A stretch of DNA of 64,000 bases from JACCZR01 sp963830065. GTDB lineage: Bacteria; Actinomycetota; Thermoleophilia; Solirubrobacterales; Thermoleophilaceae. A program made the translations under genes and the position numbers. Shown here piece by piece: positions 7,201-14,924 of the stretch; within the stretch, counting starts at the first letter, position 1, and each line of letters opens with the position of its first letter. The notes below the pieces were generated by a model that worked only from the letters and a program-made list of their open reading frames with translations, was not told where the DNA came from and searched no databases. The stretch covers positions 186,001 through 250,000 of the forward strand of contig CAWHLA010000009.1 of assembly GCA_963830065.1 (NCBI GenBank), given 5' to 3'.

Positions 7201-8984
7201 CGCCCGGACCGCCCCCGGTGCCCGGCGGGCGCGCGCCCGAGGAGCGCGAGGCCGCCCGCCGCGAGCGCGAGGCGCGCCGCGCGAAGCGCAAGGGCGGGAA
7301 GGCCAAGGCCGAGCCCGCGGATGGAGACGGCGCCGTGCGCCGTAGCCGGCTGCCGCGCCAGGCGGGGAAGGGCGACGGCCGCGCTGCGAGCGATGGCCGG
7401 ACAGCCCGCGACGGCCGGGCCGTGGGCGACGGCCGACCCGCGAGCGACGGCCGCTCTGCGACGGACGGGCGGCCTGCGAGTGAGGGTCGCGCGGCAGGCG
7501 ACGGCCGGGCGGCGGCTGACGGTCGCGCTTCGGCGCGGGCTGCCCGCCAGGCCGCCAAGGATGAGCGCAAGGCGGCCAAGGCGCGTGACCGCGCCGCCGT
7601 CCGCGCCAGCCGCCAGGCCGAGAAGGAGGAGCGCAGGGCCGCCCGCGACGCCTTCAAGGCGCGCGAGGACGCCAAGAAGGCGGCCGAGAAGGAGCGCAAG
7701 GCCCGCGCGAAACGCTTCGCGAAGCCCGAGCCGGCCGCCCAGGCCAAGGCCGCCGCGCAGCCCAAGCCGGCCGGGCAGCCCACGTCCGCGAAGCAGCCGC
7801 GACGGCTCGGGAGGGGCGCCCGCTCCGAACCCTCCGCGCCGGCCGGCGAGTCCTGGCGCGACCGGGCCCAGCGCCTGACCGCCGGGCGGGTCAAGCCCAC
7901 GCGCGAGCCGCGGCGGGCCACGGCCACAGGCCACGGTGGGCGCCGGCGCCTCGTCCTGGGGCTGGGACTGGGCGCGGCGGCGGTGGGCCTCGTCGCCCTC
8001 TGGTTCGTCTTCTCCCTGTTCCAGCCGCTCGCCGGGGACGGCCGCGGCGAGGGCCGGGTCAGCGTGCGCGTACCGGCCGGGGCCGGCGTGGGGTCGATCG
8101 CCGACCTGCTCGAGAAGCGCGGCGTGGTGGGCAGCGCGTTCTTCTTCCAGACCCGCACCCGGCTGTCCGGCCGGGCTGGGGACCTCAAGCCGGGCGCCTA
8201 CACCATGGCCGAGGGCATGAGCATCGGCACTGCGCTCGACACGCTCACCAAGGGCCCGGCACCCAACGTGGTCAACGTGACGGTGCCCGAGGGCCGGTCA
8301 CGCCGCGAGGTGTCTCGCATCATCCCGAGCGAGCTCGAGGGCAACTACCTGTCGGCCACGAAGCGGTCCCGGCTTCTCAATCCGACCCGCTACGGCGCAC
8401 CGCGCGGGTCCAGCCTGGAGGGGTTCCTGTTCCCCTCGACCTACGAGGTCAAGAAGGGCCGACCGGTGAACGTGCTGGTGGCCGAGCAGCTGACCGCCTT
8501 CAAGAAGCAGTTCCGTACGGTGGACCTGGGCGGATCCAAGCGCGCCAACCTGACCCCGTATGAGGTGCTCACCATCGCCTCCATGATCGAGCGCGAGGCC
8601 CAGCACCCCCGCGAGCGCGCGCTGGTCGCGTCGGTGATCTACAACCGACTGCGCGACGGCATCCCGCTCGGCATCGACGCCACCGTCCGCTACGTGACCA
8701 ACAACTGGAGCCGCCCGTTGACTCAGTCTCAACTCCAGGTCCAGTCTCCGTACAACACGCGCACGAACAAGGGCCTGCCCCCGGGGCCGATCGGCAGCCC
8801 GGGGATCGAGTCCATCCGCGCCGCCGCGAAGCCGGCCCGCACCGGCTATCTGTTCTACGTGGTCAAGCCCGGGACGTGCGGCGAGCACGCCTTCTCGAAG
8901 ACCAACGCGGAGTTCGAGGCCGACGTGGCCCGCTACAACCGCGAGCGTCAGCGCAGGGGCGGCAAGTCACCCACGAAGTGCTGA
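7197..8984 (+). CDS. mltG: Endolytic murein transglycosylase MltG with long cytoplasmic repeat region
   Basis: MltG cleaves nascent peptidoglycan strands at the membrane. The 595-residue protein has one transmembrane segment at about 251-276, followed by a LysM-like segment (VSVRVPAGAGVGSIADLLEK) and the YceG/MltG domain. The catalytic glutamate is in SMIEREAQHPRER (about E465), and YNRLRDGIPLGIDATVRY and NTRTNKGLPPGPI are family hallmarks. Unusually, about 250 residues precede the membrane segment: a charged stretch, nine hexapeptide DGR repeats (residues 60-113), then a Lys/Ala/Arg-rich helical region. The GTG start overlaps the ruvX stop; the end overlaps aroE. Confidence 0.92.
   Translation: MTPGPPPVPGGRAPEEREAARREREARRAKRKGGKAKAEPADGDGAVRRSRLPRQAGKGDGRAASDGRTARDGRAVGDGRPASDGRSATDGRPASEGRAAGDGRAAADGRASARAARQAAKDERKAAKARDRAAVRASRQAEKEERRAARDAFKAREDAKKAAEKERKARAKRFAKPEPAAQAKAAAQPKPAGQPTSAKQPRRLGRGARSEPSAPAGESWRDRAQRLTAGRVKPTREPRRATATGHGGRRRLVLGLGLGAAAVGLVALWFVFSLFQPLAGDGRGEGRVSVRVPAGAGVGSIADLLEKRGVVGSAFFFQTRTRLSGRAGDLKPGAYTMAEGMSIGTALDTLTKGPAPNVVNVTVPEGRSRREVSRIIPSELEGNYLSATKRSRLLNPTRYGAPRGSSLEGFLFPSTYEVKKGRPVNVLVAEQLTAFKKQFRTVDLGGSKRANLTPYEVLTIASMIEREAQHPRERALVASVIYNRLRDGIPLGIDATVRYVTNNWSRPLTQSQLQVQSPYNTRTNKGLPPGPIGSPGIESIRAAAKPARTGYLFYVVKPGTCGEHAFSKTNAEFEADVARYNRERQRRGGKSPTKC
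7374..7535 (+). repeat. Nine 18-bp tandem repeats inside mltG (DGR hexapeptides)
   Basis: Nine consecutive 18-bp units each begin with GACGGCCG or a close variant and encode D-G-R-x-A-x; the seventh unit has E for D. The unit length is a multiple of three, so reading frame is kept. Units differ at several positions, mostly outside the DGR codons. Confidence 0.9.
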
Positions 8985-9781
8985 CCGAGCGCCGGCTGCT
9001 CGCGGTGGCGGGCTTCCCGGTCGGACACAGTCGCTCGCCGGCCATGCAGCAGGCCGCTCTCGACGAGCTGGGGATCCCCTGGCGCTACCTCAGGCTGCCG
9101 CTGCCCCCGGAGCGCTTCGAGGAGACCGTCCGCGCGCTGCCCGCGGCGGGCTACGCGGGCCTCAACGTGACTGTCCCCCACAAGGAGGCCGCGCTGGCGC
9201 TGGCCGACTCCGCGACCCCGGTGGCCGAGGCGATCGGCGCCGCCAACACGCTCAGCTTCACCGACCGGGGAATCGAGGCCGAGAACACCGACGCACCGGG
9301 CTTGGTGGCCGCGTTGGGCGCTGCTCCGGCGGGCAAGACCGCCCTCGTCCTGGGCGCGGGCGGGGCCGGGCGTGCCGCCGCGTGGGCGCTGCGCGAGGAG
9401 GGGGCGGAGGTGTCCGTCTGGAACCGCACCGCAGAGCGGGCGCAGCACCTGGCCGGCGAGCTGGGCGTGGCCCACGCCGACCGCCCCCACCCGGCGGACA
9501 TCGTGGTAAACACGACGTCGGTGGGGCTCGACCCGGCCACCGATCCGGTCGAGGCCCTGCGCTTGGGGGCCATCGAGCAACCGCCGGTCCTGGTGGACCT
9601 GGCCTACGCGCACGGCGGGACCGCGCTGGCCGCGTGGGCCCAGGCGGGAGGGTCGCGTGTGGTGGACGGCCTGGAGGTCCTGGTGCGCCAGGGGGCGCTC
9701 AGTCTCGAGCGCTGGACCGGGCGCGAGGCACCCTTAGCAAGCATGCGTGCGGCCGTCCAGGACAGCCTGGACACCGACTAA
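8978..9781 (+). CDS. aroE: Shikimate dehydrogenase
   Basis: Reduces 3-dehydroshikimate to shikimate with NADPH, step 4 of the shikimate pathway. In the 267-residue product the substrate-site motif GFPVGHSRSP is at 12-21, the catalytic lysine is K69 (NVTVPHKEA) and the catalytic aspartate D105 (ENTDAPG). The nucleotide loop GAGGAGRAA is at 126-134 and VNTTSVGLD follows. The GTG at 8978 overlaps the mltG stop and puts the first strand (RLLAVAGFPV) at the expected place; any upstream extension would add unrelated sequence. The other aro genes resume 2 kb downstream, beyond the pilus remnants. Confidence 0.95.
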   Translation: MLTERRLLAVAGFPVGHSRSPAMQQAALDELGIPWRYLRLPLPPERFEETVRALPAAGYAGLNVTVPHKEAALALADSATPVAEAIGAANTLSFTDRGIEAENTDAPGLVAALGAAPAGKTALVLGAGGAGRAAAWALREEGAEVSVWNRTAERAQHLAGELGVAHADRPHPADIVVNTTSVGLDPATDPVEALRLGAIEQPPVLVDLAYAHGGTALAAWAQAGGSRVVDGLEVLVRQGALSLERWTGREAPLASMRAAVQDSLDTD

Positions 9782-9820
9782 TGCGCAGGCACTGGGCTGC
9801 CGATAGACGACCACAGGGGG

Positions 9821-10222
9821 TCAGCGCCTGACCAGCAGAGTCCCGATCCGCCGCACGTCCTCCGAGCCCGCCGGCGTGAAGACCACGTCGTAGCGACCGG
9901 GCTGCGCGCTGACCGGGAACGTGGCCGCCGTGGAGGGCTCGGCCGCCGCGACCAAGCCCAGCCTCTCCACCTCCACCTGCCCCCGCTCGGGGACGGTCAC
10001 CGTCAGAACGACGGAGCCACCGGCTCGCAGCCGCACGGTGCGCGGGCGACCTCGGCCCGTGAGGCTCACCTGCTGCGGGGGCCGGATGGAGGTGGCGGGC
10101 GGCGGGGCGGAGGCCGCGTCGCGCCCACGGTCCGCGCGCCGGGGTGCCTGGGAGATGGTCGCCGCCAGCGCTGCGAACCCGAGCACCATCGCGAAGAGCA
10201 ACACCGCACGACGAAGGTGCAC
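9821..10222 (-). CDS. Conserved-looking secreted or membrane-anchored protein, unknown function
   Basis: This 133-residue protein has an N-terminal hydrophobic segment (AVLLFAMVLGFAALAATI), a short Pro/Ala linker, and a beta-rich tail (RTVRLRAGGSVVLTVTVPER, ending GRYDVVFTPAGSEDVRRIGT) resembling small cupredoxin-like or Ig-like domains; no metal ligands are evident. The GTG start at 10222 is preceded by TAGAGT ending 6 nt upstream, a -10 box placed as for a leaderless transcript. It lies convergent to aroE and immediately upstream of the decayed pilus genes. Function not recognised. Confidence 0.6.
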   Translation of the reverse strand: MHLRRAVLLFAMVLGFAALAATISQAPRRADRGRDAASAPPPATSIRPPQQVSLTGRGRPRTVRLRAGGSVVLTVTVPERGQVEVERLGLVAAAEPSTAATFPVSAQPGRYDVVFTPAGSEDVRRIGTLLVRR

Positions 10223-10235
10223 TATTCGACTCTAG

Positions 10236-10724
10236 ACGTATGGACGAGTCGGACTTCTCGCAATTCCAAAGGAACGCTCGGGCCGAGTCGATCCCGAGGT
10301 CCGCGAACGCCTGCGGGAGCGAGCAATCGCCGACGGGACCTTCTATACCGGGTGTCCGACCGAGGCTCAGCTGACGGGCAAGGTGGTGTGGGTGGAGAGC
10401 TGCTCCACCAGCCACCAGAGCAATGCGACCTTCAACTCGGCCGCCGACCCGGGGATGGTCATCCGGAATGCGGGGACGGTCGAGTTCCAGGGCAACTCGA
10501 CGTTCTACGGCATCATCTACCACACCAACACGGCCAACTCGAGCGCGGACCTGGTGCTGCTGCGCGGCGGCATCACCATCCACGGCGGGGTCTACGTCGA
10601 CGGCAACGGCGGCGTGGACGTCGGCTCGAACAAGGCGAACATCAGCTTCCTGAACAGCGCGTTCGACCTGATCGGCACCTACGGCGCGGCGGGGCTGGTC
10701 CAGAACTCCTGGCGAGAGGTGCCG
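10236..10724 (+). pseudogene. C-terminal remnant of a pilus-associated (PilX-like) protein
   Basis: The open frame from 10236 encodes a C-terminal part of a large secreted protein found in actinobacterial type IV pilus loci: DPEVRERLRERA, DGTFYTGCPTEAQLTGK, VVWVESC, PGMVIRNAGTVEFQGNSTFY, GGVYVDG and the closing VQNSWREVP. No ATG, GTG or TTG start exists upstream of residue 50 of this stretch (the frame opens after a TAG at 10233), so the N-terminal prepilin part is gone. At 10724 the frame runs directly into prepilin peptidase sequence in another frame. The family identity is recalled from pattern, not searched. Confidence 0.6.
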
Positions 10725-11295
10725 TGGAAAGTGTCGCAACTGCGCCACCACCATCTCGGCCCGCTATCCGCTGGTCGAAGCGCTGACGGCCGTGCTCTTC
10801 GTGGCGGTGACTCTCGTGCGCGGCTTCGACGAGCTGCTGTGGGAGCTTCCCCTGGTGGCGGCGATGGTGGCGATCGCCACCATCGATCTCGAGCATCGGA
10901 TCATCCCGAACCGGATCGTCCTCCCGCTTGCGCTCTACGGGGTCCTGATCGCCGCGCTGCTGCGCCCCGGCGAGTTGCCCGAGCTGGCCATCGCGGGCGC
11001 GGCGGCCTTCACGTTCCTGTTCGTCGCCGCGCTCGCCTATCCGGCGGGCATGGGGATGGGCGACGTCAAGCTGGCGGGAGCGATGGGCCTGTACCTTGGA
11101 GTCTCGGTGATACCCGCGCTGTTCGCGGCCTTTCTGACCGGCACCGTGGTGGGGGTGGCGATCATCGCCCGGGAGGGCGCCGCCGCGCGCAAGAAGGGTG
11201 TGCCCTTCGGTCCGTTCCTGGCGCTCGGGGGTCTGCTTGCGGTGCTGGCCGGACCAGAGGTCATCGACCTGTACCAGAAGATCTTTCTGCGCTAG
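10723..11295 (+). pseudogene. Prepilin peptidase PilD (A24 family), N-terminally truncated
   Basis: From 10723 the frame reads RGKCRNCATTISARYPLVEA, the second CxxC of the PilD N-terminal domain. The A24 catalytic domain follows, with aspartates in IDLEHRIIPNRIVLP and GMGMGDVKLAGAMG and several transmembrane segments. Everything before the second CxxC pair (about 70 residues in full-length PilD) is missing and there is no start codon before GTG 10792. A 167-residue product from that GTG would keep both catalytic aspartates but lose the zinc motif. It abuts the pilus-protein remnant with no spacer, which suggests a deletion joined them. It could still be a working short A24 peptidase. Confidence 0.7.
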
Positions 11296-11371
11296 TCCCC
11301 TCGGCTCAGCTGCTACGGGCGCCCAGAGCCATCAAGCGCGCGGGCACGGGGTCGATAACCCCGATATCGCC

Positions 11372-11513
11372 ATGGCGCTGTCCCTGAAGCAGAAGCCCGT
11401 CTTGCGCGTTCCGGTCGGGCTCGACATCGACGGCCTCTACCTCGCAGCAGCCGGGGTCGAGGCGGGCCGCCTCGGTCAGGCAGCCAGTACTGACCTCGAG
11501 CCCGGCCTGGTCA
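11372..11513 (+). pseudogene. PilM N-terminal fragment
   Basis: An ATG at 11372 opens a frame whose first 47 residues match the N-terminus of the actin-like pilus assembly protein PilM: PVGLDIDGLYLAAAGVEAG, then AASTDLEPGLV. Homology stops at about 11513, after which the frame continues into unrelated, apparently out-of-frame sequence. Only the first phosphate-loop strand of the ATPase fold survives, so the fragment cannot be functional. Confidence 0.6.
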
Positions 11514-11520
11514 CCCCCGC

Positions 11521-11773
11521 CCCTGCCGTTCCCGGGCAAGCGCCCCTACCCCAACGCGCTCGACCCGACCGACGGGAGCACCGACTACGACGGCGACTCG
11601 CACGCAATCCCTGGCCGTACACGAACCCGTTCAACCCCTGCAAGCCGTTCAACTCCGAGCGCTGCCACTCGCATCCGCCCTGTGGCCACTACGACAGCGA
11701 CCAGGTGCCCCCGATCGGCCCCAACGTGCCTGCCGGCTACCCCGGCTCGCACCCCTCCACCCCGGACGGCTGA
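11521..11773 (+). pseudogene. Remnant of a secreted protein with DxDxD-type repeats
   Basis: Two out-of-register pieces follow the PilM fragment. The first (11523-11607) reads RPYPNALDPTDGSTDYDGDS, a calcium-binding-like Asp pattern. The second, in another frame (about 11606-11773), reads NPWPYTNPFNPCKPF and then PPIGPNVPAGYPGSHPSTPD before a stop. They look like parts of the 3' end of one gene with an internal deletion. I cannot name the protein. Confidence 0.4.
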
Positions 11774-11803
11774 GCCAGACCCGCAAGTAGGGTGTGGAGC
11801 GCG

Positions 11804-12967
11804 ATGGCGCTCCGCTTCACAACCGCCGGTGAGTCCCACGGGCCGGGCCTGACAGCGGTCCTCGAAGGCCTTCCCGCGGGGCTCGAGCTGGCCCCCGAGG
11901 ACATCGACCGCGACCTCGCGCGCAGGCAGCTGGGGCACGGCCGCGGCGGCCGTATGAAGATCGAGACCGACCGCGCCGAGGTGACCTCCGGCGTGCGGCA
12001 CGGCAAGACGCTGGGCAGCCCCGTGTCGCTGCGGATCGCCAACCGCGACTACGCCAACTGGGAGGAGCGGATGAATCCCTGGCCGGTCAACGGCAGCGTG
12101 GACGAGGTCCACCTTCCGCGGCCCGGCCACGCCGACCTCGCGGGCGTGCAGAAGTTCGGCTTCACCGACGTCCGCAACGTGCTCGAGCGCGCCAGCGCCC
12201 GCGAGACGACGGCTCGGGTGGCGGCCGGCGGGTTGGCCAAGGCCCTTCTGCGTGAGATGGGCGTTCAGGTGTTCAGCCACGTGACCCAGATCGGGTCGGT
12301 CCGCGCGCCCGCGCGCGAGAGCCTGTCGGCCGACGACTTCGCCGGCGTGGACGAGTCGCCGGTGCGCTGCCTGGACGAGGAGGCCAGCGCGCAGATGGTC
12401 GAGGAGATCAACCGCGCGCGGAAGGCGAATGAGTCGCTGGGCGGGCTGTACGAGGTATGCGCCTTCGGGCTCGTCCCGGGGCTGGGCTCCTACCTGTCCT
12501 GGGAGGAGCGCCTGGACGGGCGGCTGGCGCAGGCGATCATGTCGATCCAGGCCATGAAGGGCGTCGGCATCGGCGACGGCTTCGACCTGGCCGGCCGCGT
12601 GGGCTCGGAGGCCCACGACGAGATCTTCTTCTCCGACGACGAGGGCTTCTCGCGGGAGACCAACCGCGCCGGGGGAGTGGAGGGCGGCATGTCCAACGGC
12701 GACACGCTGGTCGTGGTCGGGGCCATGAAGCCGCTCCCGACGCTCACCAAGCCGCTGCGCTCGGTGGACCTGGCCACGCACGAGCCCGCGCAGGCGCTGC
12801 GGGAGCGCACCGACTCCTGCACCGTGCCGGCGGCCGGAGTGGTGGCCGAGGCGATGGTGGCGCTGGTGCTCGGGTCGGCCTACCGCGAGAAGTTCGGCGG
12901 CGACCACGTGGACGACGCGACCGCGGCGCTGCGCGCCTACGAGGGGCGCATCGAGTGGAGGCGGTAG
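11804..12967 (+). CDS. aroC: Chorismate synthase
   Basis: Converts EPSP to chorismate, using reduced FMN. The 387-residue product starts MALRFTTAGESHGPGL, the standard N-terminus. RRQLGHGRGGRMKIETD, the FMN-site run ASARETTARVAAG and a C-terminal RTDSCTVPAAGVV are all present. ATG 11804 has GGAG five bases upstream; an in-frame GTG at 11792 is less likely. The 3' end overlaps the aroKB start, so the genes are probably co-translated. It is the first intact gene after the decayed pilus region. Confidence 0.96.
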   Translation: MALRFTTAGESHGPGLTAVLEGLPAGLELAPEDIDRDLARRQLGHGRGGRMKIETDRAEVTSGVRHGKTLGSPVSLRIANRDYANWEERMNPWPVNGSVDEVHLPRPGHADLAGVQKFGFTDVRNVLERASARETTARVAAGGLAKALLREMGVQVFSHVTQIGSVRAPARESLSADDFAGVDESPVRCLDEEASAQMVEEINRARKANESLGGLYEVCAFGLVPGLGSYLSWEERLDGRLAQAIMSIQAMKGVGIGDGFDLAGRVGSEAHDEIFFSDDEGFSRETNRAGGVEGGMSNGDTLVVVGAMKPLPTLTKPLRSVDLATHEPAQALRERTDSCTVPAAGVVAEAMVALVLGSAYREKFGGDHVDDATAALRAYEGRIEWRR

Positions 12968-14493
12968 AGGCTCTCACCGCCGAGGCCGGCGCGCTGGTCT
13001 TCGTCGGCTTCATGGGCGCGGGCAAGACCAGTGCCGCCCGCACCGTGGCCGCCGAGCTGGGCGCGGAGGCGCTGGACTCCGACCGCGAGCTCGAGCGCGA
13101 GCTGGGCGAGCCGCTGGAGCAGTACTTCGACCGCGAGGGCGAGTCGGTCTTCCGCCTGCGCGAGGAGGAGGTGGTCCTCCGCCTCCTCGGCCGCGACGAC
13201 GCACGGGTGATCTCCCTGGGCGGCGGGTCGCTGGGCTCCGAGCGCGTCCGTGAGGCGCTCGCCGGCCACACCGTCATCCACCTAGAGGTCGACCCCGAGG
13301 ACGCCTGGCGGCGCGCGTCGGGCAAGGGCCGCCCGCTGGCTCGCGACCGGGGCCGCTTCGACCAGCTGCACGAGGACCGCCTCGCGGGGTACGAGAGCGC
13401 CGCGCAGGTGACCATGCCGCCCGCCGGGCGCGCCGCGGTTCGTCACGTCGTCCCTTCGCTCCAGGCGTTGGCGCGGGCCCCTCGCGGGACCCGGCTGGTC
13501 TGGGCCGCCACCGAGTCCGGCAACTACCCGGTGTTCTTCGGCCGCGGCCTGCTGGAGGCGACCTTCTTCTGGCCCACCGACGGCCGCCGGTTCGCGGTCA
13601 CCGACGACAACGTGGCCGAGCTCCACGGTGTGCCCGCCGACCACCGCGTGACCGTGCCGGCCGGCGAGCAGCACAAGACACTCGCCACCGCCGAGTTCGT
13701 CCTGCGGGAGCTGGCCCGCACCGAGATGGAGGGCGGCGACATCGTGGTGGGCGTCGGCGGCGGGGTGGTCGGCGACCTGGCCGGCTTCTGCGCGGCGGTC
13801 TACCAGCGCGGTGCCCGCCACGTCCAGGTGCCCACGACGCTGGTGGCCCAGGTGGACTCCGCCTACGGCGGCAAGACGGGAGTGGACCTGCCCGAGGGCA
13901 AGAACTACGCAGGCGCCTACCACCAGCCCAGTGCCGTCATATGCGACCCGGGCGCGCTCGAGACCCTTCCCGCCGAGGAGGCTGCCGCCGGCTACGCGGA
14001 GGTGGTCAAGACCGCCCTGATAGCCGGCGGGTCGCTGTGGTCGCGGGTACGGGCGGGGGAGGCGCCCGACGACGACGTCGTGCTCGGCTGCCTGCGCACG
14101 AAGCTGGGCGTGGTCGCCGAGGACGAGCGCGACTCCGGGCGCCGCCAGGTCCTCAACCTCGGGCACACCGTGGGCCACGCGCTGGAGGCGGCCACCGGCT
14201 ACTCGAAGCTGCGACACGGGGAGGCGGTGGGCCTCGGGCTCCTGTGCGCCCTGCGCCTGTCGGGCAAGAGCGCGTTGCGCGACGAGGTGGCCGGCCTGCT
14301 CGAGGCCCGAGGCCTGCCGCTGACCGTCTCCGGCGTGGACGCGGACGAGGTGATCGCGGCCTCCGGGCGCGACAAGAAGCGCGAGGGAGGCGCGGTCCCG
14401 TTCGTGCTGGTGGAGGCGCCCGGCGAGGTCTCCCCGGGCCACGAGGTCCCGCGCGACGCGCTGAAAGCGGCGGTGGACGAGGTGCTGGCGTGA
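12955..14493 (+). CDS. aroKB: Bifunctional shikimate kinase / 3-dehydroquinate synthase
   Basis: A single 512-residue frame joins two shikimate-pathway enzymes. Residues 1 to about 165 are AroK, which phosphorylates shikimate: P-loop GFMGAGKTS at 18-26, DSDRELER, and GGGS in place of the usual GGGA. From about 178 on is AroB, the NAD- and metal-dependent 3-dehydroquinate synthase: AGEQHKT, GGGVVGDLAGF, PTTLVAQVDSAYGGKTGVD, NLGHTVGHALE with the metal-binding His, and LRHGEAV. The GTG start lies within the end of aroC, and the 3' end overlaps aroQ as GTGA. The fusion puts steps 2 and 5 in one chain. Confidence 0.95.
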   Translation: MEAVEALTAEAGALVFVGFMGAGKTSAARTVAAELGAEALDSDRELERELGEPLEQYFDREGESVFRLREEEVVLRLLGRDDARVISLGGGSLGSERVREALAGHTVIHLEVDPEDAWRRASGKGRPLARDRGRFDQLHEDRLAGYESAAQVTMPPAGRAAVRHVVPSLQALARAPRGTRLVWAATESGNYPVFFGRGLLEATFFWPTDGRRFAVTDDNVAELHGVPADHRVTVPAGEQHKTLATAEFVLRELARTEMEGGDIVVGVGGGVVGDLAGFCAAVYQRGARHVQVPTTLVAQVDSAYGGKTGVDLPEGKNYAGAYHQPSAVICDPGALETLPAEEAAAGYAEVVKTALIAGGSLWSRVRAGEAPDDDVVLGCLRTKLGVVAEDERDSGRRQVLNLGHTVGHALEAATGYSKLRHGEAVGLGLLCALRLSGKSALRDEVAGLLEARGLPLTVSGVDADEVIAASGRDKKREGGAVPFVLVEAPGEVSPGHEVPRDALKAAVDEVLA

Positions 14494-14924
14494 ACCACCG
14501 CATCGCCGTGCTGCACGGCGTGAACCTCGACACCCTGGGCCGCCGCGACCCCGCGATCTACGGCACGCTCACCCTCGCCGAGCTCGAGGGCCAGGTCCGC
14601 CGCTTCGCTATCGAGTTCGGCTTCGAGGCCTCGTTCTTCCAGACCAACCACGAGGGCGAGTACTGCGAGCAGCTGCACCGGACGGGTGAGCGCAGCGATG
14701 CCCTGGTGCTCAACCCCGGGGCGTGGACGCACTACTCGTACGCAATTCGCGACGCGCTCGAGGTGGCCGCAATCCCCGCGGTGGAGGTTCATATCTCCGA
14801 CATCGAGAACCGTGATGAATGGCGGCGCCAGTCGGTGATCCGCGACCTGTGCGTGGGCCACGTGCAGGGCAAGGGCGTCGACGGCTACCGCGAGGCCATC
14901 GAGATGCTGCGGGCGGCGCTGTGA
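14490..14924 (+). CDS. aroQ: 3-dehydroquinate dehydratase, type II
   Basis: Dehydrates 3-dehydroquinate to 3-dehydroshikimate. The 144-residue length is normal for the dodecameric type II enzyme. The catalytic tyrosine is Y24 in RRDPAIYG; NHEGEYCEQL follows at 53-62, NPGAWTHYS at 75-83, the active-site His H101 in EVHISDIENRDEW, and an arginine at 113. The first motif reads GVNLDTLG instead of the commoner GPNLNLLG. GTG start in a 4-bp overlap with aroKB; the end overlaps pepP as GTGA. Confidence 0.95.
   Translation: MNHRIAVLHGVNLDTLGRRDPAIYGTLTLAELEGQVRRFAIEFGFEASFFQTNHEGEYCEQLHRTGERSDALVLNPGAWTHYSYAIRDALEVAAIPAVEVHISDIENRDEWRRQSVIRDLCVGHVQGKGVDGYREAIEMLRAAL

Noticed and set aside
7374..7535. 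CRISPR-like periodicity
   Set aside because: The 18-bp units are contiguous, in frame and without spacers; they are a coding tandem repeat.
5937..7934. A 665-codon open frame on the minus strand across alaS, ruvX and mltG
   Set aside because: It is antisense to conserved genes, Arg/Ser/Ala-rich and without recognisable motifs; such frames are expected from third-position GC bias.
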